From a virus: 64,000 nt of DNA. The stretch lies in the IMG/VR virus record IMGVR_UViG_3300031962_000001, positions 1 to 64,000 of that record. One strand, written 5' to 3'. Positions 9,456 to 16,950 of this stretch are shown one piece after another; position 1 is the stretch's first letter; every line of letters begins with the position of its first letter. The notes under the pieces were generated by a model. It was not told where the DNA came from. It did no database searches and was given only the letters and a program-made list of their open reading frames with translations. The translations under genes and the position numbers were made by a program.

Positions 9456-10180
9456 GACGTTGGATAATCGGAGATGTGAGAGGCGAACTGACCTTGCTGG
9501 AGATGCTTATCGAAAGACTTGGTCCTACAGATTCTGATCTGCTTCTGTTTCTAGGCTCATACCTAGGTCCTGGCCCAGACAGCAAGGGAGTGGTAGAGTA
9601 CATCCTAGACTTGCAGAAAAGACTTTCTGGCAAGGTGCTCTGTCTGCGTGGCTGCTACGAATATGTGTTTCAATTTGCGATAGAGGAAAATGTGGATGAT
9701 GAGACAGCGAAGTTCTGGTCTAAGATGGACGGTGAGAAGGTCTTTGAAAGCTACGCTGTTGACAAGTCTGTGTACGTAACTGCGACTGGGAACAATGGCG
9801 CCGAACCTAAGCCAATGAAAGTGGCGATACCGATGCTCGTGCCGGAAACGCATATTCGGTTCATGGAAAATCTTCATCAGTGGTACGAAGATGATATATT
9901 TCCATATATCGGCTGTCATTCTGGCGGACATCCCGGGCTCTTTGGAGGGAGACTAGAAGATGAATCGCAGACCGTGTTCTCTGAGGATGGCTGGTGGGAA
10001 CAGAAGTGGCGGCGCATACCGAACAAGACAGTAGTGTTTTCTCACGTCCCGTTCCGGAAGCCGTTCAGAGGACCAGGAAAGATAGGCATAGATCTAGGCT
10101 GTGGATTGGGTGGGAAACTTTGCGCATTTGAGCTGTTTGCAGAAAACTTTACTACGGTGGGACATCGTCATGCCAAGTAA
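9452..10180 (+). CDS. PPP-family metallophosphatase homologue lacking catalytic residues
   Basis: This 242-residue protein (GTG start) aligns by eye with PPP-type Ser/Thr phosphatases, including the diagnostic PDSKGVVEY stretch. The active-site motifs are changed. The usual GDxHG reads GDVRG (residues 7-11, His to Arg). GDxVDRG reads GSYLGPG (35-41, both Asp and the Arg lost). GNHE reads GCYE (67-70, Asn to Cys and His to Tyr). The late region retains the family outline (FSHVPF, IDLGCGLGGKL, GHRHAK). It is therefore probably a pseudo-enzyme with a binding or structural role. Its stop overlaps the next gene. Confidence 0.7.
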   Translation: MRRWIIGDVRGELTLLEMLIERLGPTDSDLLLFLGSYLGPGPDSKGVVEYILDLQKRLSGKVLCLRGCYEYVFQFAIEENVDDETAKFWSKMDGEKVFESYAVDKSVYVTATGNNGAEPKPMKVAIPMLVPETHIRFMENLHQWYEDDIFPYIGCHSGGHPGLFGGRLEDESQTVFSEDGWWEQKWRRIPNKTVVFSHVPFRKPFRGPGKIGIDLGCGLGGKLCAFELFAENFTTVGHRHAK

Positions 10181-10709
10181 CATCTATGAAATTATCAAGC
10201 AAGACAATCCTAAGCTGGCAGAAACGTTGGACACTAATCACGACGTCTGCGATTTTCTCATGGCTCTGTACACTCAGCTTCACTATGCTGCCATGGAATC
10301 TTCCAAGAACCCGGTAGATATGCGCTGCAATATCACTGTGGAGAAAGAGCGTCTGCTAATCATCCGCACGAGCTACGTCGGAGACAGTGGTGGAAGAATA
10401 GACATCGGTACGAAACTGCCACGTCAGCGGAATCTTAATCTCGTGAAGTTTCTCCAAGTAAATCGTAACGTAAGGGATGTGGCTCTAAACGTAGTATACG
10501 CTTTGGAAGCGTGGCTCAATGAACTTCCGGTCAGAAAGAAGCAGGGATTCAAGAACATCAAGATAGAAAACGCCATGAAGTGGAGATCGGGAGAGATCAC
10601 GGCGGAGCTAGTGCTGAAGTTTGAATTCGACGAGATGGTAGCTGCGAAGATGAATTGGCAGATGGACGAACCGGAGCAGCCAACTGAAGAAGGGAGCATT
10701 ATCGTATGA
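10170..10709 (+). CDS. Unknown protein upstream of head genes
   Basis: This 179-residue protein begins at the ATG overlapping the end of the phosphatase-like gene. The sequence alternates predicted helices and strands, with a helical N-terminus (IYEIIKQDNPKLAETL), a beta segment (MRCNITVEKERLLIIRTSYVG) and a helical VRDVALNVVYALEAWLNEL region. It ends four bases into the next gene. No family is recognised. Its position just before the head morphogenesis genes suggests a virion assembly role, with low certainty. Confidence 0.5.
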   Translation: MPSNIYEIIKQDNPKLAETLDTNHDVCDFLMALYTQLHYAAMESSKNPVDMRCNITVEKERLLIIRTSYVGDSGGRIDIGTKLPRQRNLNLVKFLQVNRNVRDVALNVVYALEAWLNELPVRKKQGFKNIKIENAMKWRSGEITAELVLKFEFDEMVAAKMNWQMDEPEQPTEEGSIIV

Positions 10710-11686
10710 GCATCATCGCATGTGCAGGATCAGACGAAGGACCGGGAGCGAATTTCACGCCGCCGACTCTTGGCGAGTTCATGAAGAACCAGGAAACTCA
10801 GCTCAGGCGTCTGCGTGAAGCGCGTGTCGGCGCTTCGGTCGTAAGAGAAGCTCGCCTGTTCCACGAGAAGCAGGCGCAGAAGCATGGCCTCCACACGAAG
10901 CGTGGCATAGCGCATCTTCGCGCCGCTCGCATGTTCTCGAGAGAGGCTGGCGCTTCATTGCAGGAGCGTCTCGAAAGCTTCAACAATCAAGTGGGCGAAA
11001 TCGATCCAAACACGCTGGCGAAGGCTACGAAGGACACCATCAACTTCCACAAGAAGATGGCGCAGAAGCACGGACTTGACAGCGACTTGGGACATGCTCA
11101 CACTTCTGCGATGGAACATCACATGGACACTCTCCAACAGTTGAAGAAAGGAGCCGGTCAACCTCAGCAGCCTCCACAGCAAGTTTCTGGCGAGGAAGCG
11201 TACGAAGGCGGTCCAGGGAGTGGACCTAAGAAGTCTGGATTTGATGACAAGAAAAGAACTTGGACTAGCCCAGAAGGTAAGACAGTAGGTATGGATAAGA
11301 AACCTGGAAAATATCCGAAGTACCATGAACGCGAAGCTCTCCCCGGCAAGTCTGGCAAACAGCTTCCTGTCCCGGTCCCAAACAAGTCCCAGATGCCTAG
11401 CCAAGATATCAAGCAGGACAAGCCACCGATAGATCTTGACGCTCAGCAAGGCGGCGGTCAGCGATTGCAGCAGACGTATGGAGCCCATGCTGGGATGAGA
11501 GCCAGCAAGAAGCCGACGTTCGAGTCGCGCTTTCGTCGGTTTGAGCGCGAAGCTCGCGGCCCATACGACGGCGAATGCGCTTTGCCTACCTCCGTCAAGA
11601 AGCAGGTCGGCAAGGATCTGGTAGACGAAGGACCAAGAGTAAAGCGCGAAGCACGGAGGTCTCTTCGGCGAAGGCGGACCGGGTAG
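10706..11686 (+). CDS. Head-region protein, zero-frame part of a probable +1 frameshift gene
   Basis: This 326-residue reading is very basic, glutamine- and proline-rich, and contains helices with repeated HGL(H/D) elements (KQAQKHGLHTKRGIAHLRAA and MAQKHGLDSDLGHAH). It carries the phage motif EGGPGSGPKK near residue 171, and six (x)REA tetrapeptides (LREARVG, VREARLF, SREAGAS, EREALPG, EREARGP, KREARRS) that resemble maturation-protease sites. The frame ends in an arginine-rich tail created by reading past CGGAGGTCTCTT. In the +1 frame the sequence resumes with another GGPGSGPKK copy and runs to 12269. It is probably a head morphogenesis or core protein; no named family is assigned. Confidence 0.55.
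   Translation: MSIIACAGSDEGPGANFTPPTLGEFMKNQETQLRRLREARVGASVVREARLFHEKQAQKHGLHTKRGIAHLRAARMFSREAGASLQERLESFNNQVGEIDPNTLAKATKDTINFHKKMAQKHGLDSDLGHAHTSAMEHHMDTLQQLKKGAGQPQQPPQQVSGEEAYEGGPGSGPKKSGFDDKKRTWTSPEGKTVGMDKKPGKYPKYHEREALPGKSGKQLPVPVPNKSQMPSQDIKQDKPPIDLDAQQGGGQRLQQTYGAHAGMRASKKPTFESRFRRFEREARGPYDGECALPTSVKKQVGKDLVDEGPRVKREARRSLRRRRTG
11654..11668 (+). other. Candidate programmed +1 frameshift site (first copy)
   Basis: In the zero frame the codons read CGG AGG TCT CTT CGG. A Shine-Dalgarno-like GGAGG sits three bases before CTT, as in the prfB recoding site. The zero frame stops at 11684. The +1 frame has a stop at 11640, so the switch must fall between 11643 and 11684. A +1 slip on CTT continues with GGC GAA GGC and restores a third copy of the GGPGSGPKK motif. 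The same 12-mer CGGAGGTCNCTT recurs at 13093. Confidence 0.5.
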
Positions 11687-11807
11687 CGGACCTAAAAAGG
11701 GAGAAGGTACTAGGAAGTCTATAGATATTGGATATGGCCCAATAGACGTTTCTAAATGGAGCCAGAAAGATATTGATACTTTCAAGAAGACCGGTAAAAG
11801 ACCAAAG

Positions 11808-12269
11808 GTGAAAGAAGCTCGCGAGGACGGTAACGTCTACGTCTCGCCACGCTATAAGAACATCCATCCAGAAGGCGACATAGACCCGCGCGACTTCGTC
11901 AAGGCTGGACAGAAAGGTGGCGGACACTCTGGCGGCGGAGAAGAATCTGGAATGCCACAGACGATGGAAGGCAAGCGAGGTTGGACGGAGCGTCAGCGTG
12001 CAATGCACAGCACGATGGGCAAGAAGATGGCAGCGAAGGAATCTGCGGAAGGTGGACCTGGAAGTGGCCCTCCAAAGAAAGGCATTGGTTCTAAAGAAGA
12101 CTACGAGAAGTGGGAAAAGCATGGGAAGAGAGAACGCACGCCTATCAAGGCTCCTTATGGAGAGTATGGTAGGAAAGCAAACGAATCCAACTGGCGTGGA
12201 GGCGGAGCGATATTCCAACCGAAAGCGCCAAGACTGGCAGAGAGCAAAGTAGCGATTAAAGAGTTCTGA
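11808..12269 (+). CDS. Downstream (+1 frame) part of the split head-region gene
   Basis: From the GTG at 11808 this reads as 153 residues, but the same frame is open back to 11643 and encodes GEGGPGSGPKKGEGTRKS and then about 45 more residues that look like genuine protein. There is no good start codon or ribosome site in that upstream stretch, so translation by +1 shifting from the preceding frame is the better explanation. The sequence is basic and low in hydrophobic residues, contains another GGPGSGPPKK copy and a KEARED site, and ends before a 130-base gap. Alternatives are a separate small gene or an assembly indel. Confidence 0.5.
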   Translation: MKEAREDGNVYVSPRYKNIHPEGDIDPRDFVKAGQKGGGHSGGGEESGMPQTMEGKRGWTERQRAMHSTMGKKMAAKESAEGGPGSGPPKKGIGSKEDYEKWEKHGKRERTPIKAPYGEYGRKANESNWRGGGAIFQPKAPRLAESKVAIKEF

Positions 12270-12349
12270 AAGGTAACTACAGGTGCATAGAAAAATGAAC
12301 ATATCTTCCACATTCGATTGCTCCGTGCATAGTGCCAGCGAAGGGCGAA

Positions 12350-12379
12350 GGGAAGGCAGACTCTTCCTCCTGCCTTCCC
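12350..12379 (+). terminator. Strong intergenic hairpin, terminator-like but without a T tract
   Basis: GGGAAGGCAG at 12350-12359 pairs perfectly with CTGCCTTCCC at 12370-12379 around a 10-base loop. It lies between the split head gene and the next gene. It is not followed by thymines, so it may be an mRNA processing or stabilising stem just upstream of the ribosome site TATAGGAG rather than a true terminator. Confidence 0.4.
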
Positions 12380-12399
12380 CAAGCCTATAGGAGAAAAAC

Positions 12400-13107
12400 A
12401 TGCCGCTAACAGATCTAGACTTGAGACCCTCACTCTCAGACGAAGAGGGTGCCACGTTCGAAGTAGGCTATTTCAACAAGAAGCAAGTGAAGCCAAAGAA
12501 ACTCCGTGAAGCGCTGAGACTCACCGTCGATGAAGACTCATCGTTCGATGACACGTTCCGCCTGCGTGAAGCTGGAGCAGGTCTAGCACCGTCTCAGAAC
12601 AATCAACAGTTCGCTCGTGGCGTTCCGATGGATGACAAGTCCACGTCGAAGAACTACAACTCGCAGATCATCGACGGTGAGCACAAGTCACTGCTCAGCT
12701 TGGGCAAGATCAACGAAGCGATGGAGGATGATGAACATAGTGAGCATATTCTTGAACATCGCATTCTGCTGGCGAATCCTAAGCTATCAGAGACACAACG
12801 CGCTAACCTTATGGCGCATCTCGAGAGCCACGTCAAGGCTCGCGGCAAGAAGATGAAAGAACTCAAGGCGGCAGCTGAAGGCAAAGGCAAGCAGAACGAC
12901 ATGGATGTGATGACCGGAGCTGCGAAATATAAAAAGGGACTCGGTATGCAATCGAAGGCTATGCCTGCGACACGATATGACGTAATACCACAAGACTCGC
13001 AGGTAGATCAGGAGCGCAAGCGGACCGCTGGCAATATGAGCATGGAATCCAGATTCGGGAGGTTCGACCGAGCGTTGAGGACATCTCGACTCCGGAGGTC
13101 GCTTTGA
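12400..13107 (+). CDS. Head-region protein, zero-frame part of a prfB-like +1 frameshift gene
   Basis: This 235-residue reading begins at an ATG preceded by ATAGGAG. It contains LREALRL and LREAGAG sites like those in other head proteins, a helical NEAMEDDEHSEHILEHRILL segment, and a lysine-rich middle. Its last residues, ESRFGRFDRALRTSRLRRSL, parallel ESRFRRFEREAR in the previous gene. The frame ends at CGG AGG TCG CTT TGA. The +1 frame continues in a protein-like sequence to 13525, giving a fused product of about 375 residues. A head assembly role is inferred from position just before the protease-scaffold and capsid genes. Confidence 0.55.
   Translation: MPLTDLDLRPSLSDEEGATFEVGYFNKKQVKPKKLREALRLTVDEDSSFDDTFRLREAGAGLAPSQNNQQFARGVPMDDKSTSKNYNSQIIDGEHKSLLSLGKINEAMEDDEHSEHILEHRILLANPKLSETQRANLMAHLESHVKARGKKMKELKAAAEGKGKQNDMDVMTGAAKYKKGLGMQSKAMPATRYDVIPQDSQVDQERKRTAGNMSMESRFGRFDRALRTSRLRRSL
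13093..13107 (+). other. Candidate programmed +1 frameshift site resembling prfB
   Basis: The codons read CGG AGG TCG CTT TGA. The E. coli release-factor-2 site has a Shine-Dalgarno-like AGGGGG, a three-base spacer, CUU and UGA. Here GGAGG, a three-base spacer, CTT and TGA occur in the same order and spacing. A +1 slip replaces CTT-TGA by TTT-GAA and continues GTT GAC GAG. The +1 frame has a stop at 13076, so the shift must occur between 13079 and 13105. Confidence 0.6.
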
Positions 13108-13171
13108 AGTTGACGAGTTTTCGCCGAACTTTCCGCAGCTGGGAAGAAAGACACAGGGGCGTCGGTTCAAT

Positions 13172-13525
13172 GTGTACCATAAGGAAGCGAATCAGACCAG
13201 GGATTTCAGGAAGAAGAATCCCGGCGTAGATGGCGCAATCAGCGACCCTCCGCCGGACATGAAACTGAAACCACCGATGACAGGGGAACTGGACAAGAGC
13301 ATGACCGGCAGAAATCAGCAATACGGGAATTTCTTGGCGAACTGGAACGATCCAAGAAACAAGGACGCTGCCAGAGAAGGCAACAGAGGCAACGTGATCC
13401 AAGATTCCAGAGGAAACAGTCTATCGCGTGGCGATTACGGAAAAGGCATGAACCCAAATTATACTGGTGATCTGGCAAAGAAATCACACGGGGATATCAT
13501 GAAATCAAAGGCACCGAGGTACTAA
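13172..13525 (+). CDS. Downstream (+1 frame) part of the prfB-like frameshift gene
   Basis: From the GTG at 13172 this is a 117-residue, polar, Asn/Lys/Arg-rich sequence with no recognised domain. The same frame is open back to 13079 and encodes FEVDEFSPNFPQLGRKTQG just after the frameshift site. The GTG has no convincing ribosome site, so expression as the C-terminal half of the upstream gene is favoured. The last codon overlaps the next start (TAATG). Confidence 0.5.
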   Translation: MYHKEANQTRDFRKKNPGVDGAISDPPPDMKLKPPMTGELDKSMTGRNQQYGNFLANWNDPRNKDAAREGNRGNVIQDSRGNSLSRGDYGKGMNPNYTGDLAKKSHGDIMKSKAPRY

Positions 13526-14142
13526 TGAGAAGCGTGTATCTAATCCGGAATCGTGCTAACGGGAAGGTCTATGTAGGGAAGACCATCAGAGGGATAGAGA
13601 ATAGATTTCTAGAGCACATCTCTGGCCGTAACTCATCCTTGCTTCTTACCAGAGCCATGAATAAGTATGGTCTGGACAAATTTGAAATCTTCACGATTTA
13701 TAAAGATGCCGTAACAGATGGACATCTGAACATGCTGGAAGAGATGTACATCAAGATGTACCGAGCGAATGACAAACGCTATGGATACAATCTTACGGAG
13801 GGTGGAGATGGCCTTGTCAATCCTTCTGAAGCTGTTCGTAAGAAGATGAGAAAATCGCATGTCATGTCTGAAGAAGGCTCTAGAAGAATTGCTGAAGCTG
13901 CAATGGGAAATAAACGAGCTTCTAATATGTCTGAAGCAAAGCGTATGAAGTTGAGTAAGTTGATGAGGGAAAAGAGAAGGAAGTGGGGGGATAAGTATTG
14001 TTCACACGCCTTCTCTAATGAGGCTAGAAGAAAGATGCGGATTTCCAGAAGGCAGTATTTGAATAGCTTGACTGCTGAGGAACGCAGTCATATATTCAGC
14101 GGGGCTGCCAAAAGAGAAAGACTAGAGAAGAAGGCTGCGTAA
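13525..14142 (+). CDS. GIY-YIG homing endonuclease
   Basis: This 205-residue protein has the GIY-YIG nuclease core at the N-terminus: VYLIRNRANGKVYVGKT gives the two motif strands (YLI and YVG), with a conserved Arg in IENRFLEH and the catalytic-type Glu in NMLEEMYIKMYRAND. The C-terminal half has repeated KRASNMSEAKRMKLSKLMRE-type elements like the NUMOD DNA-binding modules of phage homing enzymes. It is free-standing, not within an intron, and sits between the frameshifted head gene and the protease-scaffold gene. Such enzymes spread by cutting alleles that lack them. Confidence 0.85.
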   Translation: MRSVYLIRNRANGKVYVGKTIRGIENRFLEHISGRNSSLLLTRAMNKYGLDKFEIFTIYKDAVTDGHLNMLEEMYIKMYRANDKRYGYNLTEGGDGLVNPSEAVRKKMRKSHVMSEEGSRRIAEAAMGNKRASNMSEAKRMKLSKLMREKRRKWGDKYCSHAFSNEARRKMRISRRQYLNSLTAEERSHIFSGAAKRERLEKKAA

Positions 14143-14143
14143 A

Positions 14144-16408
14144 ATGCCAAATTCTAGTTCACAACATGGGCAACTTCAGAGAGCTGGTATACAACGTTTG
14201 ATCTCTGATAAAAAAGGAAAGAAGAGGAAGAAGCTAGTCGCTTCTAAAATCAGAGAATCCTTCGGTGGCAAAATCTTTACAGAAAAGGGTCAAGACGAAA
14301 CTGGAAAGTCTGCTAACGGAAAACAACAAAAGAGCCGTGTCTACTTGGTTACGATTATTGAGGAAGGCTTAGGCAACTCGAAAGATCGCAATTATTATAG
14401 CAGCGACGCTCTCAAGTCTGGCACTAACGTATTCAATGGCGCGAAAGCCTACGCTGACCATCCAGACGCCATAACCGAAAAGACACTGCCAGAGCGCAGC
14501 ATGAAGGATTTGGTAGGTTGGTATAGCGATTGTTTTGTCGACAAGAATCCCCAAACCGGCAAGGCTCGTCTGCGTGGTAAGCTCCACTTCTTCCCATCCG
14601 CTAAGTGGCTCACCGACATGATCGACACAATTCTAACTGACAAGTCTGCCAAAAATCTTTTCGGGATATCTATCAATGCCGTAGGCCGAACAAGGCCAGC
14701 GCAAATGAACGGCGAAGAAGTGAACTATGTAGAAGAATTTCAGCGAGTAGACAGTGCTGACGTAGTGACAGAGCCAGCAGCACGAGGAAAGTTCGACCAA
14801 ATGCTGGAGTCTAGGCGATCTGTCGCGGGCGGTCACTCACGGAAAGTAAGTAACAGTATGGGAACTCGAAGCAAACGAACGAGAGAATCGGCGGTCTTAA
14901 GCCCCGAGAAGGCAAAAGAAGTTGCTGACGCTCTCGTATCGGCATATAACTCGGACAATCCAGACGAAATGAAAGAAGCATCGTTTTCAGCGGCGAAACA
15001 ACTCTACGCTGTTTCTTCCATATCTGGCAAAGGTCCGGGACAGCCAAACGAAGAGCAGTACAGCAACATCAATCCAAGTGGAGGTAAAGAGTCAATGGCA
15101 AAGAGTAAGAAGATGAAAGCCTCCATCGGACGGCGATCTTTCCGCAAAGGCAAGAGGCTTGTGGCCGCCGATGGCAAGGGAGCTGATAACGAAAACGTAG
15201 ACGAACCAGATCCTGACGACATCGAGCCTCGTTTGGAGGAATCCGATGTTGAGGACGAGGAAGGCGACAAGGACGTCGGCGCTCTAGACGACTTCGGCGG
15301 CAGCAAGCATTATGCCAAGGAAGCTCGCGGCCGAGGCGGTCGTAGGATGGCAGCACAAGAGGGCTTCGAGGACGAAGGCTTTGAGGACGAGGGAGCAGAA
15401 GACGAGGGCTTCGAAGATGAGGACGAGGGATTCGAAGACGAGGATGGCGGAATGCCAGGAGCGATGCCTCCGGGAGCGGGAATGGGTGCTGCTCCGGGTG
15501 GTGGTGCTCCGGGTTCTTCGCGAACCGTAGCATCTGCAGAAGCAGATGATGACGATGATGATGGTGATGATGATCTGGACGATATGGACGAGGCTTTCGA
15601 GGATGAAGACGAAGGCTTCGAGGATGAGGGGATGGAAGATGAAGGTGGCCAGATGCGTCCAGGAACAGTAGCAGAAGCAGGTCGTCGCCGGATGGCGGTC
15701 AGGGCAAGTGGTCGTAGTCCTCGCCGTCGTTTCAGCCGTGAAGCCGGACGTGCAAGCGGTCAAGGGCAGACTGTCAGCAAGGCCTCGTTCGCGGGTGGTC
15801 TCGGACACTCGGGGAACACTGCTTTGCCAAAGGGAGGCGACCCCACGAAGGGATACGATCCTGGAGGCACAGACGAGGATTGGGGCAAGAAGGACGATTC
15901 CACGTCTGCCGTGGGCAAGTCCTACAAGATCAAGACCAGCAAGTTCCGTCGCAACAAGGTAGCGCGTCGTGTCGCTCAAGAAGCCAATCGCCGCATTGAG
16001 ATTCTCGAGCATAACGTCATGCGTCTACGTGAATCCCTCAAGGCAACTGGGCGCACGCTCAATCGGTACAAGGGCATCGTCCGATTCACCGAATCTCAGA
16101 AGAGCGCACATCGGCTTCTGAACAGAGCTGTCGAAGAAGGTTTCCTTCCGGAGGAAATGGTCAACGAATCTCGAGTCCTGCGGGAATCTCTGTATGGCTT
16201 GAGTGAACGTGATCAGATCCGGGAGATCAAAAAGACTGCACTACTTCTTGAATCTGCTCAAGAGGGAGTGGTGTCTCGTTTGTCTGAAAGCGTTGATGGA
16301 AGTGGAGCCAGAGGCGGCGCTGTATCCTATATAAGGACCGCCGGAGCAGAAGACTCTGAGCTCGCTGCGGGATTTGCCGATGACGGCATTCCCCTCAAAG
16401 ACGAATAA
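14144..16408 (+). CDS. Prohead maturation protease fused to acidic scaffold
   Basis: This 754-residue protein has an N-terminal protease-like domain at residues 60-230, with candidate catalytic His106 (AYADHPD) and Ser186 (FGISINAVG), as in phage head maturation proteases. A long acidic, repeated segment follows at about 335-520 (GFEDEG and FEDEDEG units). A basic stretch and a helical, coiled-coil-like C-terminus (RIEILEHNVMRLRESLKA) complete it. The fusion of protease and scaffold, and the position before decoration and capsid genes, fit head assembly. Internal AKEARGRG and FSREAGRA sites may be self-cleaved. Catalytic residue assignment is provisional. Confidence 0.75.
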   Translation: MPNSSSQHGQLQRAGIQRLISDKKGKKRKKLVASKIRESFGGKIFTEKGQDETGKSANGKQQKSRVYLVTIIEEGLGNSKDRNYYSSDALKSGTNVFNGAKAYADHPDAITEKTLPERSMKDLVGWYSDCFVDKNPQTGKARLRGKLHFFPSAKWLTDMIDTILTDKSAKNLFGISINAVGRTRPAQMNGEEVNYVEEFQRVDSADVVTEPAARGKFDQMLESRRSVAGGHSRKVSNSMGTRSKRTRESAVLSPEKAKEVADALVSAYNSDNPDEMKEASFSAAKQLYAVSSISGKGPGQPNEEQYSNINPSGGKESMAKSKKMKASIGRRSFRKGKRLVAADGKGADNENVDEPDPDDIEPRLEESDVEDEEGDKDVGALDDFGGSKHYAKEARGRGGRRMAAQEGFEDEGFEDEGAEDEGFEDEDEGFEDEDGGMPGAMPPGAGMGAAPGGGAPGSSRTVASAEADDDDDDGDDDLDDMDEAFEDEDEGFEDEGMEDEGGQMRPGTVAEAGRRRMAVRASGRSPRRRFSREAGRASGQGQTVSKASFAGGLGHSGNTALPKGGDPTKGYDPGGTDEDWGKKDDSTSAVGKSYKIKTSKFRRNKVARRVAQEANRRIEILEHNVMRLRESLKATGRTLNRYKGIVRFTESQKSAHRLLNRAVEEGFLPEEMVNESRVLRESLYGLSERDQIREIKKTALLLESAQEGVVSRLSESVDGSGARGGAVSYIRTAGAEDSELAAGFADDGIPLKDE

Positions 16409-16430
16409 TCTGTAGTTCGGAGGAAATACA

Positions 16431-16934
16431 GTGTCACAACCGTTTAACGTAGTGAAGATCGAGAAGGAACGGGTAAGCCAAGTCCCCGTCAATCTCGCCA
16501 CTGCTTTCAACTCTGGCGATATGATGAAATGGGACCCAGCGAACCTCGTTGCTACTCCGATCGTAGCAGGTGACGCAGCCTCCGCAGCCGCAGCCGCTCT
16601 GTTCATCGGCGTCTCCAACGATACGAACCCGATCACTAGCTTGAGCCAGAACTTGCCCGTGTCTAGGATCGCTATTGTCACGCGTGGAATGTGTCTATTC
16701 ACGTGCGACGATTCGGCTACGTATTACGCTGGCGACGCCGTGACGTTCGGAGCCGACCCTCAGAAGATCCGTCATACGGGTGCTTCTGGAACTAACGTGA
16801 TTGGTTACGTTGCTCCAGAAAACACGTTCACGGTATCTGCTGGCGGACAGTCTGTAGGCATCGCAGCGACTCAGGGCGTAACACAGCTTCTGATCAATCT
16901 GCGGCCTCAGTACACGCAGTTGACGACGATCTAA
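16431..16934 (+). CDS. Capsid decoration-type protein
   Basis: This 167-residue protein uses a GTG start with GGAGGA upstream. It is rich in Ala, Thr and Val, lacks charged repeats, and has a beta-barrel-like pattern (RIAIVTRGMCLFTCDDSATY, AGDAVTFGADPQKI, VIGYVAPENTFTV). Small beta proteins of this kind between the protease-scaffold and the major capsid gene are usually head decoration or stabilising proteins. The assignment rests mainly on size, composition and order. Confidence 0.6.
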   Translation: MSQPFNVVKIEKERVSQVPVNLATAFNSGDMMKWDPANLVATPIVAGDAASAAAAALFIGVSNDTNPITSLSQNLPVSRIAIVTRGMCLFTCDDSATYYAGDAVTFGADPQKIRHTGASGTNVIGYVAPENTFTVSAGGQSVGIAATQGVTQLLINLRPQYTQLTTI

Positions 16935-16950
16935 TGGAGGAATGAGGAAA

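Noticed and set aside
15284-16012. Minus-strand ORF of 242 residues under the scaffold gene
   Set aside because: It is a shadow of the acidic repeats of the protease-scaffold protein and has no ribosome site.
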